A stretch of 64,000 bases of DNA from Deltaproteobacteria bacterium (GTDB lineage Bacteria > Myxococcota_C > UBA6777). Made by a program: the position numbers and the translations under genes. Within the stretch, counting starts at the first letter, position 1; each line of letters starts with the position of its first letter. The stretch lies in the NCBI GenBank assembly GCA_006226375.1, contig SBHC01000014.1:62001-126000 (forward strand), given 5' to 3'. Below are positions 27,343-35,945 of this stretch, piece after piece. Under the pieces are notes generated by a model. It saw only the letters and a list, made by a program, of their open reading frames with translations, did no database searches and had not been told where the DNA came from.

Positions 27343-27653
27343 GTCTTTCCCTTGCTTGGGCTTTCTTGGATGTTCTTCCACAAAAAAATAATTTCTCTGT
27401 TGGGTCAGCTCACTGTTCCTGTATAGTTTGTTTGTCTTGGGACGTTTCCCCATCCACCAGATGCAACTTACAGGAGTCGTGTGTTGAGCAAGTACGATCA
27501 AGGTATGGAGCGACAAGCTGCCAATTCTGTCCCTCTCACTCCGCTGTCCTTCCTTCAACGAACCGCTTCGGCTCTTACATTGGATGTGTTCGCAATACCT
27601 GATTTAACACTCTTGCATGTTCTTTGTGTCGGTTTCTGAAGAAGGTAGAGCAG
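27343..27653 (+). promoter_or_regulatory. Intergenic region with candidate promoter for the histidine kinase
   Basis: This is 311 bp without a supported gene. TTGGGT at 27400-27405 and TATAGT at 27422-27427 with a 16-bp spacer make a possible sigma-70 promoter. An A-rich run at 27381-27392 lies just upstream of it, UP-element-like. No strong terminator was seen after the receptor gene. Confidence 0.35.
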
Positions 27654-30269
27654 ATGGTCTCCTGTCGTTTCATCGGACTCTTGGTGTGGGCTGGGGTATG
27701 GCTTAGCGCGTCACTTGTGCAAGCGCAAACTTCAGCCTCACCCAAAGACACCGCTGCTCTTTTGGACGCAAACACCCGGTCTGTGTTTCTGAAAAAACAT
27801 GTGAGCTATGCGGTGGAGGGGAAGGACGCGTCGCTCTCGTTGCGGGCTGTGGTGGAAGGGCCTTTCGCCCAGCAGTTTCGGCCGGTCCCTGCAAAGTGGT
27901 ACGACAAGAGCATTCCTCGGAGCAAAACTCCCCAGACCTGGTGGTTTCGGATGACGGTGCGGCTGGATCGGTCTCTTCCTGTGGAGTCGTTGTGGGTTTT
28001 GGACTCTGGGGTCGTGGTCGATAGACGCCGCATGACGGTGTTTGTCTGCCCGAGCCGGAAAGGCACATCTGTTGATCCCAAGCTATGCAAGACGCAAGGG
28101 TTGCCCTTTCCAGAGTCGATCCATCCGGCGCATTTGTTCTACCTTCAGCGTTTGCCTGGGAAGTCTCATCGCTCTGTGGTCTTGTACATTCGCTTGCAAC
28201 AAGCTCGCTCTCTTCCTTGGACCCTGCGCACGGCGAAGCTATGGAGAGGTTCGAGCTTTCAGTACCGTCGATCGTTGCGGACCGCTTTGCAGGGGCTTTA
28301 CTTTGGCCTGATGCTGGTTCTCATCCTGGTCAACTTTTTCTTCTTTGTGTTTCAGCGAGATTGGAGCTATCTCTGGTACTCTTTGTTTCAGCTATCGGTG
28401 GTCGCCTATTTGTTTACAGGGGGACCGCTGGGTCTTGAGCTTATGGGCAGGAACATGGAGGGGTTGTTCATCTGGAACCTCCAGGGGCTAGCGCTTGGTT
28501 CTATGGTGATGATGTGTGTGGTGTTCAGCCGGTCGTTCCTGAACACCAAGGAAGAGGCTCCACTTCTCGATAAGCTATTGCTTGTACTTGGTGGCATCGC
28601 GTTCGTTTATTTTGTCGGCATTCGAATGAGTTATATGATGCCCTTTCTTCCCCGCTTGATGGGAATGCTGGGCGCTCCTGTGGTGATTCTCGCGGGGCTG
28701 GTTTGTTGGCGAAGAGGGAACCGTGCCGCCTTGTATTATCTGGTGGCACAGGGAGCTTTTGTTCTTAGCTCTTTGCTTCTGATTCTTGAAGTGATGGACC
28801 TTTGGCCGTTTTCTACGCTGGGCGTGTATTGGATGAACGTGGGCTCTGGCGTTGAAGCGGTGGTCCTATCGTTGGCCTTAATCGAGCGAGTGCGTGTGGC
28901 CCAAGAAGAGCGGAGTGTGCTGGAGCGAGCGAAGTTATCGGCTGAGACCACAGCACGTACCCATGAACAGCGACTGGATGTTGTGTTGGATGCTGTGAAT
29001 GGAGGCATCTGGGATTGGGACTTTGCTTCCGAGACCTTCCATATCAGCCCAACCTATCTGGAACGTTTGGGCTTTGATCCGGTCGTATGGGACTTCTCTG
29101 TAGAGTCGTTTGCCACATTGATTCATCCGGATGATACAAGTGAATTGGCCGAAATTCTGCAACAATACGCCCAAGAAGAAGAAGGCATTCAAAAGTACGA
29201 CGCAGAGTTTCGCTTGAACGTGGAAGGAGAGTGGCGATGGGTGCTGGCCCAAGGCTCTGTGGTGGAGCGTAACAGCAAAGGAGAGCCTGCTCGTATGGTG
29301 GGGACGTTCTTGGATGTGTCTGAGCGCAAGCAGGCGCAGGAGCGGCTCAGTCGTACGGAGCGGATGGCAGCGTTGGGCCAACTGATGACTGGCATCGCCC
29401 ACGAGATTAACAACCCAAACAACTTCATCACATTCAACTTACCTTTGCTCAAGCAAGCCCTCCACTCGCTGGAACCCGTGTTGGAAGAGTACGCGGAAGA
29501 CAATCCTGGCTGGCGGGTTAATCGGATGACCTACACGACCTTCTTGGATGAAACGTACAAGCTGATTGATAACATGAGATACGGAGCTTCGAGAATCACA
29601 ACGTTGGTGTCAGAGCTTCGTACGTTTGTTCGGTCCCAGCGAACTCACAGCGTTCAGCTTGAATCCATTGAAGAGGTCGCCGATAAGGTCATGACCCTCG
29701 TCAACAAACGCATGGAGCAGATGGTAGAGCGTTTTGAGGTTGATATCTCGCCCGACCTGCCAAAGGTTCGGATCAATGCAGGAAAGATTGAGCAGGTGTT
29801 GATTAACCTGCTTCTTAACGCAGGCCAGGCCGCGCAAAGTCATGACGAGTCTGCAGTGAGTCTGCGGATCTCTACCGTTGAACTGCCCGCGCCTTCCGTT
29901 CAAATCAAGATTGAAGACAACGGAGATGGCATCCCCAAAGAGATCCTGTCCAAGGTGTTCGACCCCTTCTTTACAACAAAGGCAACGGACGAAGGGACCG
30001 GGTTGGGGCTTGCGATCTCTCACAAAATTGTCGAAGACCACGGTGGTCACATTCACATCGACAGTGAGTACAGGAAGGGTACGTGTGTTACGGTGCTTCT
30101 GCCGATGGAAGGAAAAACAACGCAGCTCTTGGAAGCAGAAGCGAAGGTGTCGAAGAAGCTATCCGATGATACGTTGTCGGAGTTCGAAGCTGTCGATGAT
30201 CCTGATGGTGGTTCAAAGGATACAGTGTCGGATGTGAAAGCTGTGAAAGGTGAGGATACAGTCGGATGA
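27654..30269 (+). CDS. 7TM (DISM-type) sensor histidine kinase with PAS domain
   Basis: Protein of 871 aa. Signal peptide (LLVWAGVWLSASLVQAQ), an extracellular beta-sandwich sensor (about 45-200, 7TMR-DISMED2-like), seven membrane spans at about 205-425, a short coiled coil, a PAS domain (about 435-555, VVLDAVNGGIWDWDFASETF ... GTFLDVSERK), a HisKA dimerisation domain with H583 in GIAHEINNPNN, and a HATPase domain with N box LLLNAGQAA, EDNGDGI, FDPFFTTK and GTGLGL. The C-terminal 50 residues are acidic and of low complexity. It probably senses an external carbohydrate-like or small ligand. An NtrC-type regulator gene 1.3 kb downstream is the likely partner. GAAGG lies 8 nt before ATG 27654. 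Confidence 0.9.
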   Translation: MVSCRFIGLLVWAGVWLSASLVQAQTSASPKDTAALLDANTRSVFLKKHVSYAVEGKDASLSLRAVVEGPFAQQFRPVPAKWYDKSIPRSKTPQTWWFRMTVRLDRSLPVESLWVLDSGVVVDRRRMTVFVCPSRKGTSVDPKLCKTQGLPFPESIHPAHLFYLQRLPGKSHRSVVLYIRLQQARSLPWTLRTAKLWRGSSFQYRRSLRTALQGLYFGLMLVLILVNFFFFVFQRDWSYLWYSLFQLSVVAYLFTGGPLGLELMGRNMEGLFIWNLQGLALGSMVMMCVVFSRSFLNTKEEAPLLDKLLLVLGGIAFVYFVGIRMSYMMPFLPRLMGMLGAPVVILAGLVCWRRGNRAALYYLVAQGAFVLSSLLLILEVMDLWPFSTLGVYWMNVGSGVEAVVLSLALIERVRVAQEERSVLERAKLSAETTARTHEQRLDVVLDAVNGGIWDWDFASETFHISPTYLERLGFDPVVWDFSVESFATLIHPDDTSELAEILQQYAQEEEGIQKYDAEFRLNVEGEWRWVLAQGSVVERNSKGEPARMVGTFLDVSERKQAQERLSRTERMAALGQLMTGIAHEINNPNNFITFNLPLLKQALHSLEPVLEEYAEDNPGWRVNRMTYTTFLDETYKLIDNMRYGASRITTLVSELRTFVRSQRTHSVQLESIEEVADKVMTLVNKRMEQMVERFEVDISPDLPKVRINAGKIEQVLINLLLNAGQAAQSHDESAVSLRISTVELPAPSVQIKIEDNGDGIPKEILSKVFDPFFTTKATDEGTGLGLAISHKIVEDHGGHIHIDSEYRKGTCVTVLLPMEGKTTQLLEAEAKVSKKLSDDTLSEFEAVDDPDGGSKDTVSDVKAVKGEDTVG

Positions 30270-30290
30270 TGCATGCTTTTGGATAGGTCC

Positions 30291-31208
30291 TCAGCTTGTG
30301 CTGGAAGGTAACAAAAGATTCGGCTGGGTTGTGTGCAAGCTCTTGCGACCAGCTTTCTCATTCTGGATTTGATTTAACATCGTTTGAATCTCGTGACGAA
30401 CTTTTGCATCGACCATCGCGATCACTTCGTCTGGCGGGTTACCTATCCAAGTCTTGCGTGGCATCTCTATCGGCGTTCCCAGTCGATAGTGAAAGGTCCG
30501 TGGTAACGGGAAGTGTGGCAAAAACGGACCCGGTGAAAGGATCCAAGGGAAGCACAGGTAGATCGGAAAGATCTTGGAGCCAACAAGCTTGGGCAGACCG
30601 AGCATCTTGGCGATACCTTGACCTGAAGAAAGGACCATCAGCGTTTCGTGTGCGCCGCTGTGGGCTACCGGTGTAATGGGGGAGCCGGTTTGCAGCGCAA
30701 GCCTCGTATAACCCTTGCGACCGTCAAAATGGACTTGGTTCCTTTGCGAATAAGGGCGGTATGCGTCTTGGTCGCCTCCAGGGTAGACAAGTACATCACG
30801 TTGGTATTCTTGAAGGGCGAGTGTGGCTGCCTTGGGGCAGGCTCGAAGACCGCCCATTCTGGAGAGACGCTTGCCTGTCCATCCCATCGCCATGAGCATA
30901 TCGTGAAACAGCACATGAAGTGGCCGTTCGTTTCCTCGGTGTTGGTGCCATGCGACCATCATCCCGAGTACGTCGAGAAGCAGCATTCCTCCCGAGTGAT
31001 TGGAGACGACGAGGCTTGGCTCATCGCTGCATTGTTCAAAGCCCTGAACGTCCATCTTGAAGTAGCGACCAAAGAGCCACGTTAAGCGCTGGGTGGTTTG
31101 TTCCAGATAGGCTGGGTCCAGTTCGTTGGGGTGTGCCCCATACTCTTGACCGGACAGGGATTGGGCCCACCGCAAAAACAAGGATTTCTTTCGTGTCACT
31201 TCGCTCAT
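30291..31208 (-). CDS. PlsC-like lysophospholipid/diacylglycerol acyltransferase family protein
   Basis: Protein of 305 aa. The motif SNHSGGMLLLD near residue 70 is the NHSGG-x-D version of the acyltransferase block, FHDMLMAMGWTGKRLSRMGGLRA matches block II, YPGGDQDAYRP matches the P-G-G block III, and PITPVAHSGAHE matches block IV. Such proteins transfer acyl chains to glycerolipids at the inner membrane face. It is encoded opposite to, and between, the kinase and the regulator. It converges with the kinase gene, 21 bp apart. Confidence 0.82.
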   Translation of the reverse strand: MSEVTRKKSLFLRWAQSLSGQEYGAHPNELDPAYLEQTTQRLTWLFGRYFKMDVQGFEQCSDEPSLVVSNHSGGMLLLDVLGMMVAWHQHRGNERPLHVLFHDMLMAMGWTGKRLSRMGGLRACPKAATLALQEYQRDVLVYPGGDQDAYRPYSQRNQVHFDGRKGYTRLALQTGSPITPVAHSGAHETLMVLSSGQGIAKMLGLPKLVGSKIFPIYLCFPWILSPGPFLPHFPLPRTFHYRLGTPIEMPRKTWIGNPPDEVIAMVDAKVRHEIQTMLNQIQNEKAGRKSLHTTQPNLLLPSSTS

Positions 31209-31564
31209 CGTACGTCTCCATGCTTCTCAATGTTGTTGGCGTTCTTTGACTCATCCAGGTGTTTGAGTCATGGCCTTCTACAAAGCAATGCCAGTGCCGA
31301 AGGAGCGAATAGGTGGAATGTGTAGATTCTTTGTGTGGTTAGGTGTTGTTTGGGCTGCTGCTGGCCGAGCGTGGGAGCTGCATCATTCTGTGATGGTTGT
31401 GCTGCGATAGGCTGCTCTTGTCCCCTTGCTTCAAGGGTTTGGCTTGTGGGTGTATCAAAATGTTAGGGTGGTCTTACAAAATGTGATGGCTTTGGAGGTT
31501 CGCCCTGTTGGGGCAAATGTGGTAGGCTGATGGCTCTGTGATTTGTTGAGCAAGGAGAGTCACA
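31209..31564. promoter_or_regulatory. Divergent intergenic region with a 7-bp inverted repeat
   Basis: This is 356 bp between the acyltransferase and NtrC-type regulator genes, with no gene supported. TGACTCA (31247-31253) and TGAGTCA (31264-31270) form a perfect 7-bp inverted repeat with a 10-bp gap, a plausible dimeric-regulator site close to the acyltransferase start. No sigma-54 (-24/-12) element was found. Confidence 0.35.
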
Positions 31565-32926
31565 ATGAAACCATCGTTGCTTGTGGTTGACGATGAAGTC
31601 GCCTTTTTGGAGAGCATGGCGTATAGCTTAAAGGTACAAGGTTACGATGATGTGACAACACAGTCTGACCCAACCAAGGTACCGATACTACTGGAGCAGC
31701 GTCAGTTTGACCTGGCGTTTCTCGATATCAACATGCCAGGGATGGATGGCTTGGAGCTATTGGGCTTGTTGAAAGAGAAGAGTCCAACTACAGAATGTAT
31801 CATGATTACGGCGAACGAGAGCGTTCCTCTTGTGGTGCGGGCGATTAAGCTTGGGGCGTATGACTACCTTGTGAAACCGATTGAGCCCGACCAGCTTCAT
31901 CATGCGATGGATCGTGCTTTGGAGCACAAGCAATTGTTGGAGGTTGTGGCGTCTCGTCAATCCACCGATATGAACGAGTTGTTGGAGCAACCGGAAGCCT
32001 TCCAGCATATCCTAACCTGTGACCCAGCTATGCTTCAGTTACTTCGAGAAGCTGAGCTTCATGCTCGTTCGGACATTCCTATTCTTGTTACGGGTGAAAC
32101 GGGGGTGGGCAAGGAGTTGATGGCACGAGCCATTCACAACGCAAGCTCCAGAGCGGATGGGCCGTTTGTTGCGGTGAATATGCTCGCGTTGTCCCAAGGG
32201 TTGTTTGAGTCAGCCTTGTTCGGTCATGCCAAAGGGGCGTTTACAGGTGCAACAGAAAGCCAGCCCGGTTACTTGGGGCAGGCACAAGGCGGTACGCTGT
32301 TTTTGGATGAGATCGGTGACCTGCCTATGGAGCTACAAGGCAAGCTACTGCGCGTGTTGCAAGAGAGAGAGTACACCCCTGTGGGTCGGACTCGTCCACG
32401 CCAGGCTGATGTTCGCTTTGTTGCTGCGACCCACCAGGATTTGCCTCGGCTGGTGGAGCAGGGCACGTTTCGCAACGACCTGTATTACCGCTTGCGTTTT
32501 GCCCAGCTTCGGATTCCTCCGTTGCGTCATCGAAAAGATGATATCCATCTTCTCGCCAGGACGCTGTTGCAGCAAAGCATTCGTCCCGATACGATGCTTC
32601 CTTCGGAGACGGTGTCTGTGTTGATGCGTCACGACTGGCCTGGAAACGTTCGAGAGCTACAAGGCCTCTTGGAAGCTGCTGTGAATCTCGCTGGGGAAGG
32701 AGTCTTGTTGCCTCAACACTTGCATCTTCCTGTGTCAGATGCTCCTGTCTCGTCAGCGTCCACAGTCTTGTCTTTGGACGCGGTTGAGCCACTCGCAGAG
32801 GTTGAGCGCAAACATATCCTCGCTGCTTACGAGGCCATGGACAACAACAAAACACACACGGCCAAAGCGTTGGGCATTAGCTTGCCGACTCTACACCGAA
32901 AGCTTAAGGCTTATCAGGTAAAATAA
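31565..32926 (+). CDS. NtrC-family sigma-54-dependent response regulator
   Basis: Protein of 453 aa. Receiver domain (1-120) with DD at 9-10, phospho-acceptor D54 in LAFLDINMPGMDG and K in VKP. The AAA+ domain (about 155-370) has Walker A GETGVGKE, the sigma-54 contact loop GAFTGA, Walker B GGTLFLDEIGDLP and the arginine finger region FRNDLYYRL. A Fis-type helix-turn-helix sits at the end (THTAKALGISLPTLHRKLKAY). It activates promoters of RpoN-RNA polymerase when phosphorylated. GCAAGGAG lies upstream of the ATG. The histidine kinase at 27654 is the probable partner. Confidence 0.94.
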   Translation: MKPSLLVVDDEVAFLESMAYSLKVQGYDDVTTQSDPTKVPILLEQRQFDLAFLDINMPGMDGLELLGLLKEKSPTTECIMITANESVPLVVRAIKLGAYDYLVKPIEPDQLHHAMDRALEHKQLLEVVASRQSTDMNELLEQPEAFQHILTCDPAMLQLLREAELHARSDIPILVTGETGVGKELMARAIHNASSRADGPFVAVNMLALSQGLFESALFGHAKGAFTGATESQPGYLGQAQGGTLFLDEIGDLPMELQGKLLRVLQEREYTPVGRTRPRQADVRFVAATHQDLPRLVEQGTFRNDLYYRLRFAQLRIPPLRHRKDDIHLLARTLLQQSIRPDTMLPSETVSVLMRHDWPGNVRELQGLLEAAVNLAGEGVLLPQHLHLPVSDAPVSSASTVLSLDAVEPLAEVERKHILAAYEAMDNNKTHTAKALGISLPTLHRKLKAYQVK

Positions 32927-32955
32927 AGATAACTAGCAGAGGGCTTGGCTACTCT

Positions 32956-34329
32956 TTAGCTATGACTTTCTTCGAGTGTAATGTTATGGCTTTGAAGGAA
33001 GGGGGTGAGCTTGTCGTTGATAAGTGTCTCTGCACGGTGGAGATCGACGTTCTCGGCGAGAGTCAGGTTGGCGCAAAGCTCATCGAGGATCTCTTGTTGA
33101 ATCGCTCCAGCTTGTTCGGCGATGCTATATGGGATCAAGCTATGAGTTACCATGGAGTACTTCGACAGGTAGGACTGTGGGAAAGTTCGACCAAGGATGC
33201 CTTCCACTTCCTTTTGCAACAAAAAGTAGCGGTCTCCGACCTTGTCACGCATCTCGACGAAGTTGGCGAGTGCCATGCGTGCGATCGCGTCACCGTTGGG
33301 TTTCTGGATAGCGTTGTAGGCTTCAAAGAGGGCGCCGAAGCTATCGTGCTGCGGGAAGAGATCATGGAGGACTGTGCAATCTTCAAAGCCTGCGTTCATA
33401 CCCTGGCCAAAGAAGGGAACGACTCCATGGGCAGCGTCGCCAAGAAGGGCCACGCGGTCGCTGTAGTTCCAGGGGTCGCACCACACTGTGCCCAAGAGTC
33501 CTGTTGGATTGGCGAAGAAGTCCTCGTAGAGAGAAGGCATGAGAGGGACAGCGTCGGGGTAGTAGATGGAGAAGTACTCTTCGACCTTTTCTTGGTCGGA
33601 GAGCGATGAAAAGCTAAGAGGACCCTCGTTCGCCAAATAGAGCGTAACAGTAAAGCTACCGTCCAGGTTGGGAAGGGCCATGAGCATGTGGTCGCCTCGT
33701 GGCCAAATGTGAAGAGAGTCTTTGTCGATGCGATAGCCACCGTTTTCGTCGGCGGGGATCTCTAGCTCCTTGTAACCATAAGCCAAGAAGTCGGTTTGCT
33801 CGGTGACATGGCCTTGTTCGGCAAGCACACGTCGTACCGCTGAGCCTGCTCCGTCGGTGGCGAAGATGCGTTCGGCCTGGATCGTTTCGCTGGTAAAGGT
33901 AAGAGTTCCGCTCTCAAAGTCTGCTTCGACCAGTTCTTGCTCAAAGGCGATGGTGGCGCCGGCTTGTTCGGCAAACGTCATCAACGTTTGGTTTAGCTCC
34001 CCGCGAGGGACGGAGTAGTTGCAGTCGGTGTTGTCCTTGCTGTACGACTGGTAGGTCAGGTGGCCTTGCTCATCGTGCATCATTCGTCCGTAGACAGGGG
34101 AGGTCAGCGCGAGGACTTCCTCTTTGAGGCCGACCTGCTCCAGGGCGTGGAGACCGCGTGATGTGGCGACCAGGTTGATGGAGCGTCCTCCTCCAAGATC
34201 GTGTTTGCGCATATCTGGGCGCTTTTCAAACACACGAACCGAATAGCCCTGTTGGCGAAGAAAGATTGCCAAAATGGAGCCAACCAATCCTGCTCCTACC
34301 ACCACCACATCTGTTCCAGTTTGGGTCAT
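32956..34329 (-). CDS. kmo: Kynurenine 3-monooxygenase (FAD)
   Basis: Flavoprotein hydroxylase of 457 aa. FAD motif VVVVGAGLVGSILA near the start, GRSINLVATSRGL (a kynurenine monooxygenase signature), DGAGSAVR at the second FAD site, LHIWPRGDHMLMALPNLDGSFTVTLYL (the family hallmark region, split here as IWPRGDHML and GSFTVTL), and ALLGDAAHGVVPFFGQGMNAGFEDC (GD motif). It converts L-kynurenine to 3-hydroxykynurenine with NADPH and O2, part of tryptophan breakdown or the quinolinate route to NAD. No other kynurenine-pathway gene is in the window. AGAGGA precedes the ATG. The C-terminal 50 residues may be membrane-associated as in eukaryotic homologues, but no clear span is seen. Confidence 0.93.
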   Translation of the reverse strand: MTQTGTDVVVVGAGLVGSILAIFLRQQGYSVRVFEKRPDMRKHDLGGGRSINLVATSRGLHALEQVGLKEEVLALTSPVYGRMMHDEQGHLTYQSYSKDNTDCNYSVPRGELNQTLMTFAEQAGATIAFEQELVEADFESGTLTFTSETIQAERIFATDGAGSAVRRVLAEQGHVTEQTDFLAYGYKELEIPADENGGYRIDKDSLHIWPRGDHMLMALPNLDGSFTVTLYLANEGPLSFSSLSDQEKVEEYFSIYYPDAVPLMPSLYEDFFANPTGLLGTVWCDPWNYSDRVALLGDAAHGVVPFFGQGMNAGFEDCTVLHDLFPQHDSFGALFEAYNAIQKPNGDAIARMALANFVEMRDKVGDRYFLLQKEVEGILGRTFPQSYLSKYSMVTHSLIPYSIAEQAGAIQQEILDELCANLTLAENVDLHRAETLINDKLTPFLQSHNITLEESHS

Positions 34330-34378
34330 GCTGGGTTCCTCTGTTGTGTTTCAGATTCGCAATGTATCAGGTTGTTCC

Positions 34379-35866
34379 TTAGAAGTGCTTGTCCCATCCT
34401 GGCTTGTTCGCCCAAGGGCGGGCTTCTTCCAGCTGGGCTGCGACTCGAAACAAGGTTGCTTCGTCGCCGAAGCGCGCTGCAATCTGAGTACCGATCGGCA
34501 GGCCATCCTTATTCCAGTACAGCGGAACTGACATCGCGGGCTGTCCCGTTTGGTTAAACAATTGGGTGTTAGGGGTGCGAGCGAGCGCGTCGGTGCCCAT
34601 GCTATCGAGTGCTTTGTCAAACAGCGAACGCAAGGGCATCGCGCGAAGCACGCCAAGCTGGAAACGTTGTCCTGCTGTCAGATCCAACTCACCAACGCGC
34701 GTTGGAGGGGCACCATGAGTTGCATTAACGTAGAGGTCGTACGTCTCGAAGAATTGGGCGACTTCCCTGGCATTGCGTTGGATATCGGCGCGGGCTTGTG
34801 AGAGTTCGGCTGCGCTGGCGGCCCAACCAATCTGAGCGAGGACCCAGGTTCGTGGCTCAAAGTCGCCTGAACTTGGCTTCTTTCCAGCTTTGGCAGCGGC
34901 GTTTTCGACAAAGTTCGCTACACCCGAGGCGACGGTGATGAAGTACGCACGAACCAACTCTTCGCGATGGAACGAAGGACGAGCTTCTTCCACATGGTGG
35001 CCCAGGTCTGTGAGCAAGGAGACCGCTTCATCGACTGCGGCTTTGCAGTCTTCGTGGGGAGTTCCAGCAAAGAGCGTGTCGCGATCAAAGGCGATTCTTA
35101 ACTTGCCAGGATCGGCGCCGACTTCGTCTGCCCAGGGTCTTTGTTTGTGGGGAGCATGGTAGGGCTCTCCTGGGGGAGGGGTGTCCACAAGGTCGAGAAA
35201 CGCAGCCGAATCGCGAACCGTTCGGGCGAGCACGTGCTCTTGAACGAAGCCTCCCCACGACTCTCCACGGAAGGGGGCTTGGGAAACCCGCCCTCGGGTG
35301 GGTTTGAGTCCAAACAAGCCACAGGCGCTGGCCGGTATCCGGATGCTTCCTCCACCATCTCCACCGTGAGCGACGGGAACGATGCGCGCCGCAACCGCCG
35401 ATGAGGAACCACCGCTGGAGCCACCGGGGGTATGGTCCAGGCTCCAAGGGTTCCGACAAGGCCCACGCAGCTCCGGCTCGGTGATCCCCATGATTCCGAA
35501 CTCTGGGGTGTTGGTCTTGCCCATGATTTGAAGGCCAGCTTCCAGGTACCGATCGACAATGTGACTGTTCTCTGTGGGGGTCTCGTTTTTTTGCAGCTTG
35601 CAGCTGTTGCTGGTGGTTGTTCCAGCAAGAGCGGCTTTGAGATCCTTGAGCAGAAAGGGAACGCCTTTGAACGGTCCTCCCGGGAGGTTCTCTGCATGCT
35701 GGCGGGCTCGTTCAAACAATGGGGTAACGATGGCGTTGAGTTTGGGGTTGCGCGCTTCGGCTCGCTCGATAGCTGCTTCAAGCAGCTCGGATGGGCTGAC
35801 CTCTCCCTTTTTGACAAGTTCGGCAAGAGCGGTCGCATCCAACTGGTCGTACTCTGGAAATCGCAT
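34379..35866 (-). CDS. Amidase signature family hydrolase
   Basis: Protein of 495 aa with the Ser-Ser-Lys triad of the family: K74 in FLLKDLK, S150 in GGSSGGSSS and S174 in GDGGGSIRIPAS. Fold-defining pieces include GKTNTPEFGIMG, GPCRNPWSLDHTPGGSS and GLFGLKPTRGRV. It hydrolyses amide bonds; the substrate cannot be read. It does not sit in a gatCAB context, so it is unlikely to be GatA. Start ATG 35866 has GAGGT upstream; the extension to 35893 has no site. It lies 50 bp after kmo on the same strand, so the two may be one unit. Confidence 0.9.
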   Translation of the reverse strand: MRFPEYDQLDATALAELVKKGEVSPSELLEAAIERAEARNPKLNAIVTPLFERARQHAENLPGGPFKGVPFLLKDLKAALAGTTTSNSCKLQKNETPTENSHIVDRYLEAGLQIMGKTNTPEFGIMGITEPELRGPCRNPWSLDHTPGGSSGGSSSAVAARIVPVAHGGDGGGSIRIPASACGLFGLKPTRGRVSQAPFRGESWGGFVQEHVLARTVRDSAAFLDLVDTPPPGEPYHAPHKQRPWADEVGADPGKLRIAFDRDTLFAGTPHEDCKAAVDEAVSLLTDLGHHVEEARPSFHREELVRAYFITVASGVANFVENAAAKAGKKPSSGDFEPRTWVLAQIGWAASAAELSQARADIQRNAREVAQFFETYDLYVNATHGAPPTRVGELDLTAGQRFQLGVLRAMPLRSLFDKALDSMGTDALARTPNTQLFNQTGQPAMSVPLYWNKDGLPIGTQIAARFGDEATLFRVAAQLEEARPWANKPGWDKHF

Positions 35867-35945
35867 GGTGACCTCAACGTTTGGTAGGGGCAAAGGTTTG
35901 GTGGTGATGGTTGTTAGAACATGGAGTGGCTTGGGGTTCGTCTTT

